A DNA stretch of 57,024 bases from Nanobdellota archaeon (GCA_022561055.1 JADFRY010000001.1:1-57024); one strand, 5' to 3'; counted from the stretch's first letter, positions 28,582-37,927 are shown. Numbers and translations: made by a program. Notes: generated from the sequence alone by a model not told the origin.

Positions 28582-28869
28582 AAGTGAGAGTTAAGGGGGA
28601 GAGAAAATCGAGGAAATAGGTACAATTTGATGAAAAAACAGGTAAAAATGAGTATTAGATTGAATGTTAAGTGGAAAGAGGTAAGAGTGAGGAATAACGA
28701 AAATGTTAAGTTCAGGTAAAAGTGAGGTTAAAATAAGTATTAGTATATTAAAGCGAACTTTTATGGGTAAATTTTGTGCTCTAAAGGGCTTGAGAAATTA
28801 GATTTGTTTAGACTGGGAAGAAAAAACTTTAGTGGTAACTGTTATAATAATTTGTTCGGTATGGCGAAT

Positions 28870-29502
28870 TTATAATCCCCTAAGTTGAATAATTGTCTGT
28901 AAAGAGGCTATTTTCTTTAGATCTTGGGGTATTGAAAGGATAATTTTCTTGTTATTTTGTTTGATTTTATCGAGGGGGATGCCTTTTTTCATTATTCTTC
29001 CTATATAGTCTCTGATAGAACTTTCTGAGAGCTTTAGTTTCTCAGATATTAAAGAATAATCGACTATGAGTCCTTGCTCTTCTAATTGATAAATTGTTGA
29101 AAAAATAACCATTTCTTGGCTTGTTAATCTCTTGAATTTAAAGCGAACTTCTTTCTTAAGCTCATCTAAGGAATCTAAGATTTCTGATACGTGTTCAAGA
29201 CGGTCAATTCTATGTATCTTTTCTTGGTTTAAAACGAACTTTTGGATGTGTCTGTCTGTCTGTTGGTTTGTCTGTCTGTCTGTTGGAACCCCTTGATTTC
29301 CTGTGGAAACCCCCTTATTTCCTGTGGAGAAGGCTTCTAGATAGGAGTTATCTGTCGAAGTGTTGGGATGTGTTGGAGTTATCTGTTGGTGTGTTGGAGT
29401 ATTTTTTAGTTCTTTTAGAGTTCGTTTAATCTCTTGTAGCTCTAGAAATAAAAAGTCCATATCTTGTTTTACTTTCTCGAAAGCGTCTTTTATTGGATCC
29501 AT
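28870..29502 (-). CDS. Coiled-coil plus low-complexity repeat linker plus winged-helix protein
   Basis: MDPIKDAFEKVKQDMDFLFLELQEIKRTLKEL...STGNKGVSTGNQGVPTDRQTNQQTDRH...LTSQEMVIFSTIYQLEEQGLIVDYSLISEKLKLSESSIRDYIGRIMKKG. Confidence 0.75.
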   Translation of the reverse strand: MDPIKDAFEKVKQDMDFLFLELQEIKRTLKELKNTPTHQQITPTHPNTSTDNSYLEAFSTGNKGVSTGNQGVPTDRQTNQQTDRHIQKFVLNQEKIHRIDRLEHVSEILDSLDELKKEVRFKFKRLTSQEMVIFSTIYQLEEQGLIVDYSLISEKLKLSESSIRDYIGRIMKKGIPLDKIKQNNKKIILSIPQDLKKIASLQTIIQLRGL

Positions 29503-29524
29503 TTTTTGTTAAGGAATAGATTAA

Positions 29525-29809
29525 TTAAAAAGATTGTTGTGGTTGATGTTTCTTATAAATCTCATAAGTTTGGTTTGAAAGACGCCAGCGTTCTCGTCTT
29601 CGGTATTCTACTCCTAGTGGAGATTTTTTCACTCTAATGATCAGCTTATTTTTTTCTAATTCTTGTAGAAGGAATTTTGTAAACTCCTCATCTCTCGCCG
29701 TTTCCCTCGCTATTTCTGCTGTGAATTTTGCCTCTGGAGACATAGAAAATAGATAGGCTATCATTTGTTCTGAGATTTTGTCCTTTTTTTGTTTGGAAAT
29801 TGGTGGCAT
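29525..29809 (-). CDS. Small winged-helix DNA-binding protein
   Basis: ISEQMIAYLFSMSPEAKFTAEIARETARDEEFTKFLLQELEKNKLIIRVKK...RERWRLS. Confidence 0.7.
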   Translation of the reverse strand: MPPISKQKKDKISEQMIAYLFSMSPEAKFTAEIARETARDEEFTKFLLQELEKNKLIIRVKKSPLGVEYRRRERWRLSNQTYEIYKKHQPQQSF

Positions 29810-29859
29810 GAGAGTCTTTGTACAAGAAGACTTATATATGTTCTCAATGTAATTACCTC

Positions 29860-30606
29860 ATGAAAAGAGATTATTGGATTGTTATTGTCGTTCTTTTGGT
29901 TTTGGCAGGGACTTTTGTTTATTTCTTTTCTTTGAAACCACTTTTAGCTCCTAGTAATACTTCTTCTCCTCTCGATTCTGGAGGAAATGTTTTTTTTGTG
30001 CAAGACCGTTCTCTTCTTCGTCCTGAAGGAGTTGTTGATGTAGATAATGGGGTTATTCTTGATTCTACTCCTCCTTTTATTGAAACTCGCTATGCTCCTA
30101 GAAGACTTGCTCCTGAGGGTGAAATTATTTATGTACCAAACATAAGAGTTCCACTCGCTCGAGTAAATCTCGATGGCTTGGGGACTTTTTATATGTATGT
30201 TGTGAATTCAGACTTCAACGGTCGTGGGGGGAAGATTGTCCTTCTTAATCAAACCCCTCCCTACTTAATTTATAAAGTCATAGACATTCCCCAGCAATTA
30301 CGAGGGTCAACCCTACAGGTTTATTATCTTTCTACTAATTTGTTTCGCGTAGATAGGAGGCAAGAGTTGGAATATCTGCTTGCTGACGGCCAGAGTTATA
30401 TTTCTGTTTATGACGAATCAGGAAGGGCGCTCATTAGAGAGGAAGATTCTTCCATCTGGTTTGGGTTTAACCTTTTAGATACTCCAATCATTAAAACAGA
30501 GGAAGGAGTATATAAGCTGCTTATAGAGGATACTGGAAGTACTCCCATGAAGATTACTATTTTTTCCTTGCCGGGAGATATTCCTCCGATTAGTTCGGTT
30601 CCTTAA
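29860..30606 (+). CDS. Single-TM secreted/anchored hypothetical protein
   Basis: Start MKRDYWIVIVVLLVLAGTFVYFF after TATA-like CTTATATATG. Confidence 0.55.
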   Translation: MKRDYWIVIVVLLVLAGTFVYFFSLKPLLAPSNTSSPLDSGGNVFFVQDRSLLRPEGVVDVDNGVILDSTPPFIETRYAPRRLAPEGEIIYVPNIRVPLARVNLDGLGTFYMYVVNSDFNGRGGKIVLLNQTPPYLIYKVIDIPQQLRGSTLQVYYLSTNLFRVDRRQELEYLLADGQSYISVYDESGRALIREEDSSIWFGFNLLDTPIIKTEEGVYKLLIEDTGSTPMKITIFSLPGDIPPISSVP

Positions 30607-30685
30607 CTGAAAAAAATTAGAACGTTTGATCTTTTAGCTAACCAATAACTCTATAAATCTTATTTTCTGAGAGGAGATACGAAAG

Positions 30686-33283
30686 ATGAGCTCTGGGAAA
30701 ATAAAATATATTGAGCCTTATACTGCTGCCGAGACACGGAAGATTTTGCACCCTCTTGTTGCCGAATGGTTTTTCAACAAATTTGGGGACTTCTCTAAGA
30801 CTCAGTTGTATGGGGTTAAGACAATTTATGATAGGAAAAATGTTTTGATTAGCGCTCCTACTGGAGGTACGAAGACTTTGACTGCTTTCTTGGGAATTAT
30901 TAATTATCTTGTTGGCTTGGCTTTGAAAAATGAGTTAGAAGATAAGATTTATACTGTTTATATAAGTCCTTTGAAGGCTTTGAGTAATGATATTTTTGTC
31001 AATTTAGAGGAGCCGTTGCGTGAGATTAGGGAGTTGGCTAAGAAAGGGGGATTGAAAATGCAAGAAATTAGAATCGGCTTACGTACTGGAGATACTAGTG
31101 TTGCCGAGAGAGCTAAGATGGCTAGGAAAGTGCCACATATTTTTATCACGACGCCTGAAAGTTTGTCTATTGTTTTAACAACGAAGAAATTTGTTAATAA
31201 TCTGAGAGCTTTGGAATTTGTGATTGTTGATGAGATTCATGCATTGGCTAATAAAAGAGGAGTTTATTTGAGTCTGAGTTTAGAAAGATTGAATGATGTA
31301 AGTTTGATTGAGCCTGTTCGAATAGGGTTGAGTGCTACAATCGCTCCTTTGGAAGAGGTTGCTAAATTTTTAGTTGGAAATGATAGAGATTGCTTGATTG
31401 CCGATGTTAAATTACTTAAAAAAATTGATGTTGGTCTGATATCTCCGAGCGAAGATTTAATTGAAGCTGATAACTTGGAAAATCAAAAAAGACTTTATCA
31501 CATTCTAGATGATCTTATTCAAAACCATAAAACTACTTTAATATTTACAAATACGAGAAGCGCGACAGAAAGAATTATTCATTATCTTGACTTGAATTTT
31601 CCTGGAAAGTATGAGGGTTTGATTGGGGCGCATCATAGTTCTATGAGTAAAGAGAAAAGGTTTGAAATTGAAGATAAGTTAAGAAAGGGTGAATTAAAAG
31701 TTGTTGTTAGTTCTACAAGCTTGGAATTGGGAATTGATATTGGAAATATTGATTTGGTTATTTTATTGAAGTCGCCGAAGGGTGTTTCGCGGGCTTTGCA
31801 AAGAATTGGCCGTGCCGGTCATAAATTGCGTGATAATCCAAAGGGAAGATTTATTGTTTTGGACAGAGATGACTTAATTGAATGTGGGATATTAATGAAA
31901 AACATTATTGAGAAGAAGATTGACAAAGTTGAGTTTCCGAAGAATGCACTAGATGTTTTGTCTCAACAAATTTATGGTATGGCTATCACTAAAGTCTGGA
32001 ATGCTGATGAGATGTTAAAACTAATTAGAAGAAGTTATTGTTATGGCAAACTTAGCAAAGATGATTTTCTGGCTGTCATTAGCTATCTTGCGGGTGATTA
32101 TGCTCTCGAACACCAGCATGTTTACGCAAAGATTTGGTATGATGAAAGCACGAATGAGATAGGTAAGAGAGGAAAACTGGCAAGAGTAATTTATATGACT
32201 AATATTGGGACAATACCTGAAGAGGGTTTTATCAATGTTGTGGTGCAATTTCCTCGAGAGAAAAGGGGGCAGGTTGTTGGAAAGGTTGATGAGGCTTTTT
32301 TAGAAAGACTGAAAAGAGGGGATGTTTTTGTTTTGGGCGGTCAGAAATATCAATTCTTATATTCGAGAGGAATGAAAGCTTATGTAATGTCAGACATTAG
32401 TAAAAATCCTACAATTCCATCTTGGTTTTCTGAAATGTTGCCTTTGAGTTTTGATGTTGCTTTAGATATTGGAAGATTTAGAAAGCTTGTGAAAGAAAGG
32501 ATAAAAAATAAAGAAAAATGTTTAAGGTTCATTGAAGAATATTTGTATTGTGGTGCGAATGAATCGAAAGCAATTTATGATTATTTTTCAGAGCAAGACA
32601 AATTTTCAGAGATTCCTGATGAAAAAACATTATTAATTGAAAAATTTAAATCTGAAAAAGAATATTTGTTGTTTCACTCTTTGTATGGAAGACGTGTAAA
32701 TGATGTTTTATCGAGGGTTTATGCTTATGCTGCTGCTCAGCTTAGACATAGAGATATTGAAATTGGAATTAATGATAATGGGTTTTTTATTGCTGGAGAA
32801 AATTTGAATGAGAACAAAATTTTGAATTTTGTTAATACTGAAAATTTAGAAAAAATCTTGAAAGAGGCTATAGAAAAAACAGATGTTTTAAAAAGACGTT
32901 TTAGACATTGTGCAGGAAGAAGTTTAATGATTTTGAGAAATTATAAAGGCCGGACAAAAACAGTTGGAAGACAACAAATGCATTCTCATTTTTTACTCTC
33001 GGCGATTAAAAAGATAAGTAATGAATTCCCGATTTTGCAAGAAGCGAGAAGAGAAGTTTTAGAAGACTTGATGGATATAAAAAATGCTAAGAAAGTTTTG
33101 AGTTGGATAGAACAGGGGAAAGTTAAAGTTAAGAAAGTAATGACACCGATGGTTTCGCCTTTTGGTTTGACTTTAATTGCTCAGAGTCATTCAGATTTAA
33201 TTAAGATGGAAGAGAAAGCAGTTTTCTTAAAGAGAATGCATGAGTTGCAGATGGGGGTTATTGGGGAGAAGCAACAGGTTTAA
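30686..33283 (+). CDS. Lhr-like superfamily 2 helicase
   Basis: SAPTGGTKTLTAFL (motif I variant), VDEIHALA, GLSATIAPLEEVAKFLVG, SSTSLELGIDIGNIDLVILLKSPKGVSRALQRIGRAGH. Confidence 0.92.
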   Translation: MSSGKIKYIEPYTAAETRKILHPLVAEWFFNKFGDFSKTQLYGVKTIYDRKNVLISAPTGGTKTLTAFLGIINYLVGLALKNELEDKIYTVYISPLKALSNDIFVNLEEPLREIRELAKKGGLKMQEIRIGLRTGDTSVAERAKMARKVPHIFITTPESLSIVLTTKKFVNNLRALEFVIVDEIHALANKRGVYLSLSLERLNDVSLIEPVRIGLSATIAPLEEVAKFLVGNDRDCLIADVKLLKKIDVGLISPSEDLIEADNLENQKRLYHILDDLIQNHKTTLIFTNTRSATERIIHYLDLNFPGKYEGLIGAHHSSMSKEKRFEIEDKLRKGELKVVVSSTSLELGIDIGNIDLVILLKSPKGVSRALQRIGRAGHKLRDNPKGRFIVLDRDDLIECGILMKNIIEKKIDKVEFPKNALDVLSQQIYGMAITKVWNADEMLKLIRRSYCYGKLSKDDFLAVISYLAGDYALEHQHVYAKIWYDESTNEIGKRGKLARVIYMTNIGTIPEEGFINVVVQFPREKRGQVVGKVDEAFLERLKRGDVFVLGGQKYQFLYSRGMKAYVMSDISKNPTIPSWFSEMLPLSFDVALDIGRFRKLVKERIKNKEKCLRFIEEYLYCGANESKAIYDYFSEQDKFSEIPDEKTLLIEKFKSEKEYLLFHSLYGRRVNDVLSRVYAYAAAQLRHRDIEIGINDNGFFIAGENLNENKILNFVNTENLEKILKEAIEKTDVLKRRFRHCAGRSLMILRNYKGRTKTVGRQQMHSHFLLSAIKKISNEFPILQEARREVLEDLMDIKNAKKVLSWIEQGKVKVKKVMTPMVSPFGLTLIAQSHSDLIKMEEKAVFLKRMHELQMGVIGEKQQV

Positions 33284-33307
33284 AAGCAAGATTGGGTGTG
33301 AATTTTT

Positions 33308-33595
33308 ATGGGAGAAGATAATGTTATTAGTAAATCTATAGAAAGATTAAGTAGGGGAGGAGGAGATAGTTTAGACAGACTTATAATTTTGCAAGGAGCA
33401 TTAGAGTTGATAGAACAAGGAACGTATTATGGTGAGGGAAGCAACGGAGCTCGTTATGATCTTAGAAAGGTTTATTTGTATATGGGAAGGAAATTTGTGA
33501 GTGAGAGTCCTAATGATCCCCTCCTCCTGGCAACTTATAATAAATTTATGGAAGAATGTAAAAGTATTGGTATTAGTATAGAAGATGAAAATTGA
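33308..33595 (+). CDS. Hypothetical protein
   Basis: 95-aa ORF in tight run between lhr-like and phosphoesterase genes. Confidence 0.5.
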   Translation: MGEDNVISKSIERLSRGGGDSLDRLIILQGALELIEQGTYYGEGSNGARYDLRKVYLYMGRKFVSESPNDPLLLATYNKFMEECKSIGISIEDEN

Positions 33596-34373
33596 ATTCA
33601 TCGGCAAATCGCTTTTAATTGAAATGGGTAATGAGAAAGTTTTAGTAGTTGGCGATTTGCATTTAGGTTATGAAGGATCGTTGCATGAATCTGGTTACAA
33701 TGTTCCTATCAATTTATATAAAGAAACTATAAAAGATTTTGATAAGATTTTTGATTATATCAGAAATAATAAAAAAGTAAAATTATCAAAGCAAACAGTT
33801 GGAGAGGTGGGGTTGGATGATAATAATTTGAGGAGTGGTGGGGTGGTAGACAAGGTTGTTATTTTAGGTGATTTAAAACATGAATTTGGTAAAATATTGA
33901 AAGACGAATGGAAAGAAATATCTGATTTATTAGATTATTTGAAAGAAAAATGTAAGAAAATTATTATTGTTAAGGGAAATCATGATGTCATTATCGAGCC
34001 TATTACAAAGAAAAAGAAGGTGGGAGTTTTAGATTATTGGATTTATCACAATTATTGTTTTTTACATGGTGACAGAGATTTTTCTGATATTTATGATAGA
34101 GAAATTAAATATTGGATTATTGGGCATGGACATCCTGCAATAAGTTTACGAGATAAAGTTAAAACTGAAAAGTATAAATGTTTTTTAGTCGGTAAATATA
34201 AAGGTAAGAAGGTAATCATTGTGCCTAGTTTTTTTCATGTTACTGAGGGAAGTGATGTGAGAGATTATGATTTGGGATTGGCCTGGAATTTCGAATTGAA
34301 GAAGTTTGGCGTAAAAATTGTTGGAGAAAATTTAGAAGTCTTAGACTTTGGAGAACTAAGAAAATTAAGATAA
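33585..34373 (+). CDS. Metallophosphoesterase (archaeal ICC-like, Lhr-associated)
   Basis: VVGDLHLGYEGSLHESGYNVP, GDLKHEFG, KGNHD, HGD, GHGHP. Confidence 0.88.
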   Translation: MKIEFIGKSLLIEMGNEKVLVVGDLHLGYEGSLHESGYNVPINLYKETIKDFDKIFDYIRNNKKVKLSKQTVGEVGLDDNNLRSGGVVDKVVILGDLKHEFGKILKDEWKEISDLLDYLKEKCKKIIIVKGNHDVIIEPITKKKKVGVLDYWIYHNYCFLHGDRDFSDIYDREIKYWIIGHGHPAISLRDKVKTEKYKCFLVGKYKGKKVIIVPSFFHVTEGSDVRDYDLGLAWNFELKKFGVKIVGENLEVLDFGELRKLR

Positions 34374-34393
34374 TTTATATATTTAAATTAGAT

Positions 34394-34816
34394 TTATTGT
34401 TCTCGTGGGCCTAATCTTGGAACTCTAATATGGGATGGAAGTCCTAGCTCATCTTGAAGTTGAAAAGCTCTTGAAGCGCATCTTTTTAATATTAAATTAG
34501 AGATTAGTAAAGTTATATTATTAGGAAGAGTTTTCTTTTTCCATGTTTTCATTATCTCTTTTGATTCGTCTTTAGTAACTGTAAGCACGAGGTGCCCTTC
34601 AAATGCGATTTCTCCTTGTTTTGGATCTTTTTCATCTTCAGCATTATAGTTTAAAATATGTTTAAAGGTAACTTTTAGTGCTTCAGAGTCTTTTAAAAGA
34701 TCGATTTTTTCTTTTTCAATATTAGTGAATTGAATATCTATGTCTACCTTGCTCTTCTTGAAATCGAGAACTCTTTCCGCGGAAATTTTTGTAAAATTAA
34801 AACCTATGACTTGCAT
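34394..34816 (-). CDS. Hypothetical archaeal protein
   Basis: 140-aa ORF, MQVIGFNFTKISAERVLDFKKSKVDIDIQFTNIE. Confidence 0.55.
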   Translation of the reverse strand: MQVIGFNFTKISAERVLDFKKSKVDIDIQFTNIEKEKIDLLKDSEALKVTFKHILNYNAEDEKDPKQGEIAFEGHLVLTVTKDESKEIMKTWKKKTLPNNITLLISNLILKRCASRAFQLQDELGLPSHIRVPRLGPREQ

Positions 34817-34898
34817 GATATTGGTTATTGTGGGGGTTTTTAAATTTTATTGTAGGGAAAATTAGAATAGTTTTAGGTAAATAGTTTTTAGGTAATTA

Positions 34899-35159
34899 TT
34901 ATATTAAATCTTCTTCAGAAACGACAACAAAGTCTCCTATCGCGATGATTGCGTTGTATGGGATAACTATTTCTTTGTCTTGATTGATTTCTAAGTTTAG
35001 GTTTTTTGTGTAAGATGTGACTTCCTTAAGAAGAAGCTGGATTAATTCTCCTGTGCGAGTTTCAAAACTAATGTCTTTGACCATCCCGAGTTTTTTCCCT
35101 TCTTTAGTCACAACGAGTCTCCCTAAAATTTCTTTAAGAGGTTTTTTATCTAAAGCCAT
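34899..35159 (-). CDS. PRC-barrel domain protein
   Basis: ILGRLVVTKEGKKLGMVKDISFETRTGELIQLLL...IPYNAIIAIGDFVVV. Confidence 0.85.
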   Translation of the reverse strand: MALDKKPLKEILGRLVVTKEGKKLGMVKDISFETRTGELIQLLLKEVTSYTKNLNLEINQDKEIVIPYNAIIAIGDFVVVSEEDLI

Positions 35160-35411
35160 TTGAATAAAGAAAAGTAAAGAGGAGAAGTATTTAAAGATTT
35201 TGATGGTGAAATCAAGGTTTTTATGATTTTTTATCTAAATAGAGGGAAAGAGAAAAAAAGAAATGAGATGGGAAAAAGACCGTTTCGATGGATTAAGTAG
35301 CATTAGATTTAATTAAGAAGCTTCTCTGTAGTTGTTTTTGGAAGAAACAGTCCTTTCTTAGATTGCATAACCTTTAAATTCTTAACAAGCCATAGAAAAA
35401 TTGGTTACTCT

Positions 35412-36047
35412 ATGATAAAACATGTTATCTTTGATTTTGATGGAACATTAGCAGATACGTTCGAAGTAATAAAAAAAATTACCATGAACTTAGATAAAAG
35501 CGAAAAGAAAGAAGTACATTTTGATGATATAAAAAATATAAGCATTGAAGAAATGTTTAGGAAATATAAAACACCTTTATGGAAACTTCCGAGATTTGTT
35601 CGGTTGGTTAAGAAACAACTTAAAGGGAAAATTGAAACTGAGGTTAAGCCCTTTAGAGGGCTCCCAGACGTGCTCAACAAACTAAACAAGCACTATTCAT
35701 TAAGTATATTATCTAGCAATTCTAAGGAAAATATAGAGAAATTTTTAGAGAGAAATAGTCTTAAGAATGTTTTTCAATTTATTTACTCAGATAGCACAAT
35801 TTTCGGAAAATCAACTAAGTTAAGAAAATTATGTAGAAAACATAAAATCTCTAAAGATGAAATTATTTATGTGGGTGATGAGGTTCGAGATATTAAGGCG
35901 TGTAAAAAAACAAAAATAACTATAATTGCAGTCACCTGGGGATATAATGCAAAGGAATTTTTAAAAAAAGAGAGTCCAGATTATTTAATAAATTCACCAA
36001 AAGAACTGGAAAAAATATTACTAACAAATCAGCTATCTAAAAAATAA
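35412..36047 (+). CDS. HAD-family phosphatase
   Basis: VIFDFDGTLADTFEVI...SSNSKENIEKF...IIYVGDEVRDIKACKK. Confidence 0.9.
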   Translation: MIKHVIFDFDGTLADTFEVIKKITMNLDKSEKKEVHFDDIKNISIEEMFRKYKTPLWKLPRFVRLVKKQLKGKIETEVKPFRGLPDVLNKLNKHYSLSILSSNSKENIEKFLERNSLKNVFQFIYSDSTIFGKSTKLRKLCRKHKISKDEIIYVGDEVRDIKACKKTKITIIAVTWGYNAKEFLKKESPDYLINSPKELEKILLTNQLSKK

Positions 36048-36116
36048 AATCACCATTTATCATAAAGAGCATGACATGATAACCCGAACTTGTTATATAC
36101 TAAGAATAAGATTAGA

Positions 36117-36144
36117 CCCTGACCCTTTGGTTTCGTATGGAGAA
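36117..36144 (-). promoter_or_regulatory. ORB-like Orc1/Cdc6 binding element (minus orientation)
   Basis: Reverse complement TTCTCCATACGAAACCAAAGGGTCAGGGTC resembles ORB TTCCAGTGGAAACNAAGGGG. Confidence 0.7.
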
Positions 36145-36202
36145 TTTATAATTTTTTGAAAAGGTTTAAATATAGTTTATGAATCTTTTCTTTTTTATTT
36201 TT

Positions 36203-36253
36203 CTTTTTTAAATTTTTATATAATATATAATATATAATATAATATATATTATT
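36203..36253. other. AT-only 51-bp tract, candidate duplex-unwinding element of oriC
   Basis: TTTTTTAAATTTTTATATAATATATAATATATAATATAATATATATTATT with no G/C, between opposing ORBs. Confidence 0.7.
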
Positions 36254-36427
36254 GAATATATGAATAAAGTTCGTTTAATTTTAATTATCTCAATAATAAC
36301 AGATAATTTAGTTCTGGTTTTAATTATCATTAATAATTTTAATTATTATTAATAAAGTTCGTTTAATTTATATATTTTTAATAAAGTTCGGTTTAATCAA
36401 ATAATTTTTAGTTATCTTTTAAAAGTA

Positions 36428-36450
36428 GTTCCAGTGGAAACAAAGGTGTC
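36428..36450 (+). promoter_or_regulatory. ORB element
   Basis: GTTCCAGTGGAAACAAAGGTGTC, near-perfect match to the archaeal ORB dyad plus G-rich flank. Confidence 0.88.
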
Positions 36451-36492
36451 ACAGTTAATTCATATTTTTTTATTTTTTCCTCTATTTTCCAT

Positions 36493-36520
36493 GTTTTCCA
36501 GTTGAAATAGAGGTTAGAGG
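36493..36520 (+). promoter_or_regulatory. ORB-like element
   Basis: GTTTTCCAGTTGAAATAGAGGTTAGAGG. Confidence 0.55.
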
Positions 36521-36694
36521 ATAGATAAATTTATAATATGTTATGTTTTTTATCGGGAATAATTAATAAAATAAACTTTATAAGAGATGAGATCTAAAAG
36601 AGAGGGTTGAGATAAAGTTTAATTTAAAGAGGGGTTGACATGAAGTTAAAGAGAATAGAGATGAAGTTTAATTTAAAAAGAGGATTGAGAAGAG

Positions 36695-37903
36695 ATGAAA
36701 TCTAAACTCGACGAGATATTTAATTCGGTTGCAGAGCATAGTATTTTTAAAGAGAAGAGTGTTTTGCAAATTGGTTATACACCAGATACAATACCTCATA
36801 GAGACGAGCAAATTGAGTTAGTGGCTTCTATTCTGGCTCCGGTTTTAAGAGGAGAGAGGTCGAGTAATTTGTTTGTTTTTGGCAAGACGGGGAGTGGTAA
36901 GACTCTTTCTGTACAGTTTGTAATTAACGAAATATTGAAGAGAGTTAAAGAATCTGGGAAGGATTGTTTGAAAGTTGTTTATGTTAATTGTAAATTAAAA
37001 AAAGTTGCAGATACAGAGTATAGAATTCTTGCAGAGATTATTTCTAATCTTGGAGGGAGTGTTCCAGCCACAGGTTTGCCAACAGATAAGGTGTATAATA
37101 AGTTTGTTGAACTTATTGATGATAAGAAAGGAATTTTTCTTTTAATATTGGATGAAGTTGACCAAGTTGTGAAAAAGATTTCAGATAATTTTCTTTATAC
37201 ACTTACAAGATTGAATTCAGAATTAAAGAATGTACAGATTAGTTTGGTTGGAATAAGCAATAGTCTGACTTTTATGGATGATTTAGATCCGAGGGTTCGG
37301 AGTTCATTAGGTGAAGAGGAATTAGTTTTTCCCCCTTATAATGCTTTACAGCTTAGAGATATTTTAAAGGAGAGGTCTTCACAAGCCTTTAGTGAGGGGG
37401 TTTTAGAAGAAGGTGTTATTGCTAAATGTGCTGCTTTTGCTGCGAGGGAGCATGGAGATGCAAGGCGCGCTTTAGATTTATTGAGAGTTGCAGGTGAACT
37501 TGCAGAGAGGGAAGGTGCTAAGAGTTTAATGTTAACTCATGTCGATGCAGCAAATAAAAAAATCGAGAGAGATAAAATGATTGATGTTATTGAAAGCGAG
37601 CCAAAGCAATTTCATTTAGTTTTATTATCAATAATATCTTTAAGTGAGGATAAGACTCTTAATAATATATTTACAGGAGATATTTATAATAAATATCAAG
37701 AAATTTGCGAGAAGACAAATAATGAGGCCCTAACACAAAGAAGAATTTCAGATATTATTGCTGAATTTGATATGCTTGGTTTAATTAATGCTAGAGTGGT
37801 AAGTAAAGGTAGACAGGGAAGGACGAGAGAAATAAAATTAACTTTGTCGCACAATATAAAGGAAAAAGCTAAAGAAATTTTACATGATTCATTAGTTTTA
37901 TGA
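36695..37903 (+). CDS. cdc6: Orc1/Cdc6 replication initiator
   Basis: FVFGKTGSGKTLSVQFV, LLILDEVDQVV, GISNSLTFMDDLDPRVRSSLGEEELVFPPYNALQLRDILKERS. Confidence 0.95.
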   Translation: MKSKLDEIFNSVAEHSIFKEKSVLQIGYTPDTIPHRDEQIELVASILAPVLRGERSSNLFVFGKTGSGKTLSVQFVINEILKRVKESGKDCLKVVYVNCKLKKVADTEYRILAEIISNLGGSVPATGLPTDKVYNKFVELIDDKKGIFLLILDEVDQVVKKISDNFLYTLTRLNSELKNVQISLVGISNSLTFMDDLDPRVRSSLGEEELVFPPYNALQLRDILKERSSQAFSEGVLEEGVIAKCAAFAAREHGDARRALDLLRVAGELAEREGAKSLMLTHVDAANKKIERDKMIDVIESEPKQFHLVLLSIISLSEDKTLNNIFTGDIYNKYQEICEKTNNEALTQRRISDIIAEFDMLGLINARVVSKGRQGRTREIKLTLSHNIKEKAKEILHDSLVL

Positions 37904-37927
37904 TTGGTTAGATGTTTAGGTGAGAAG

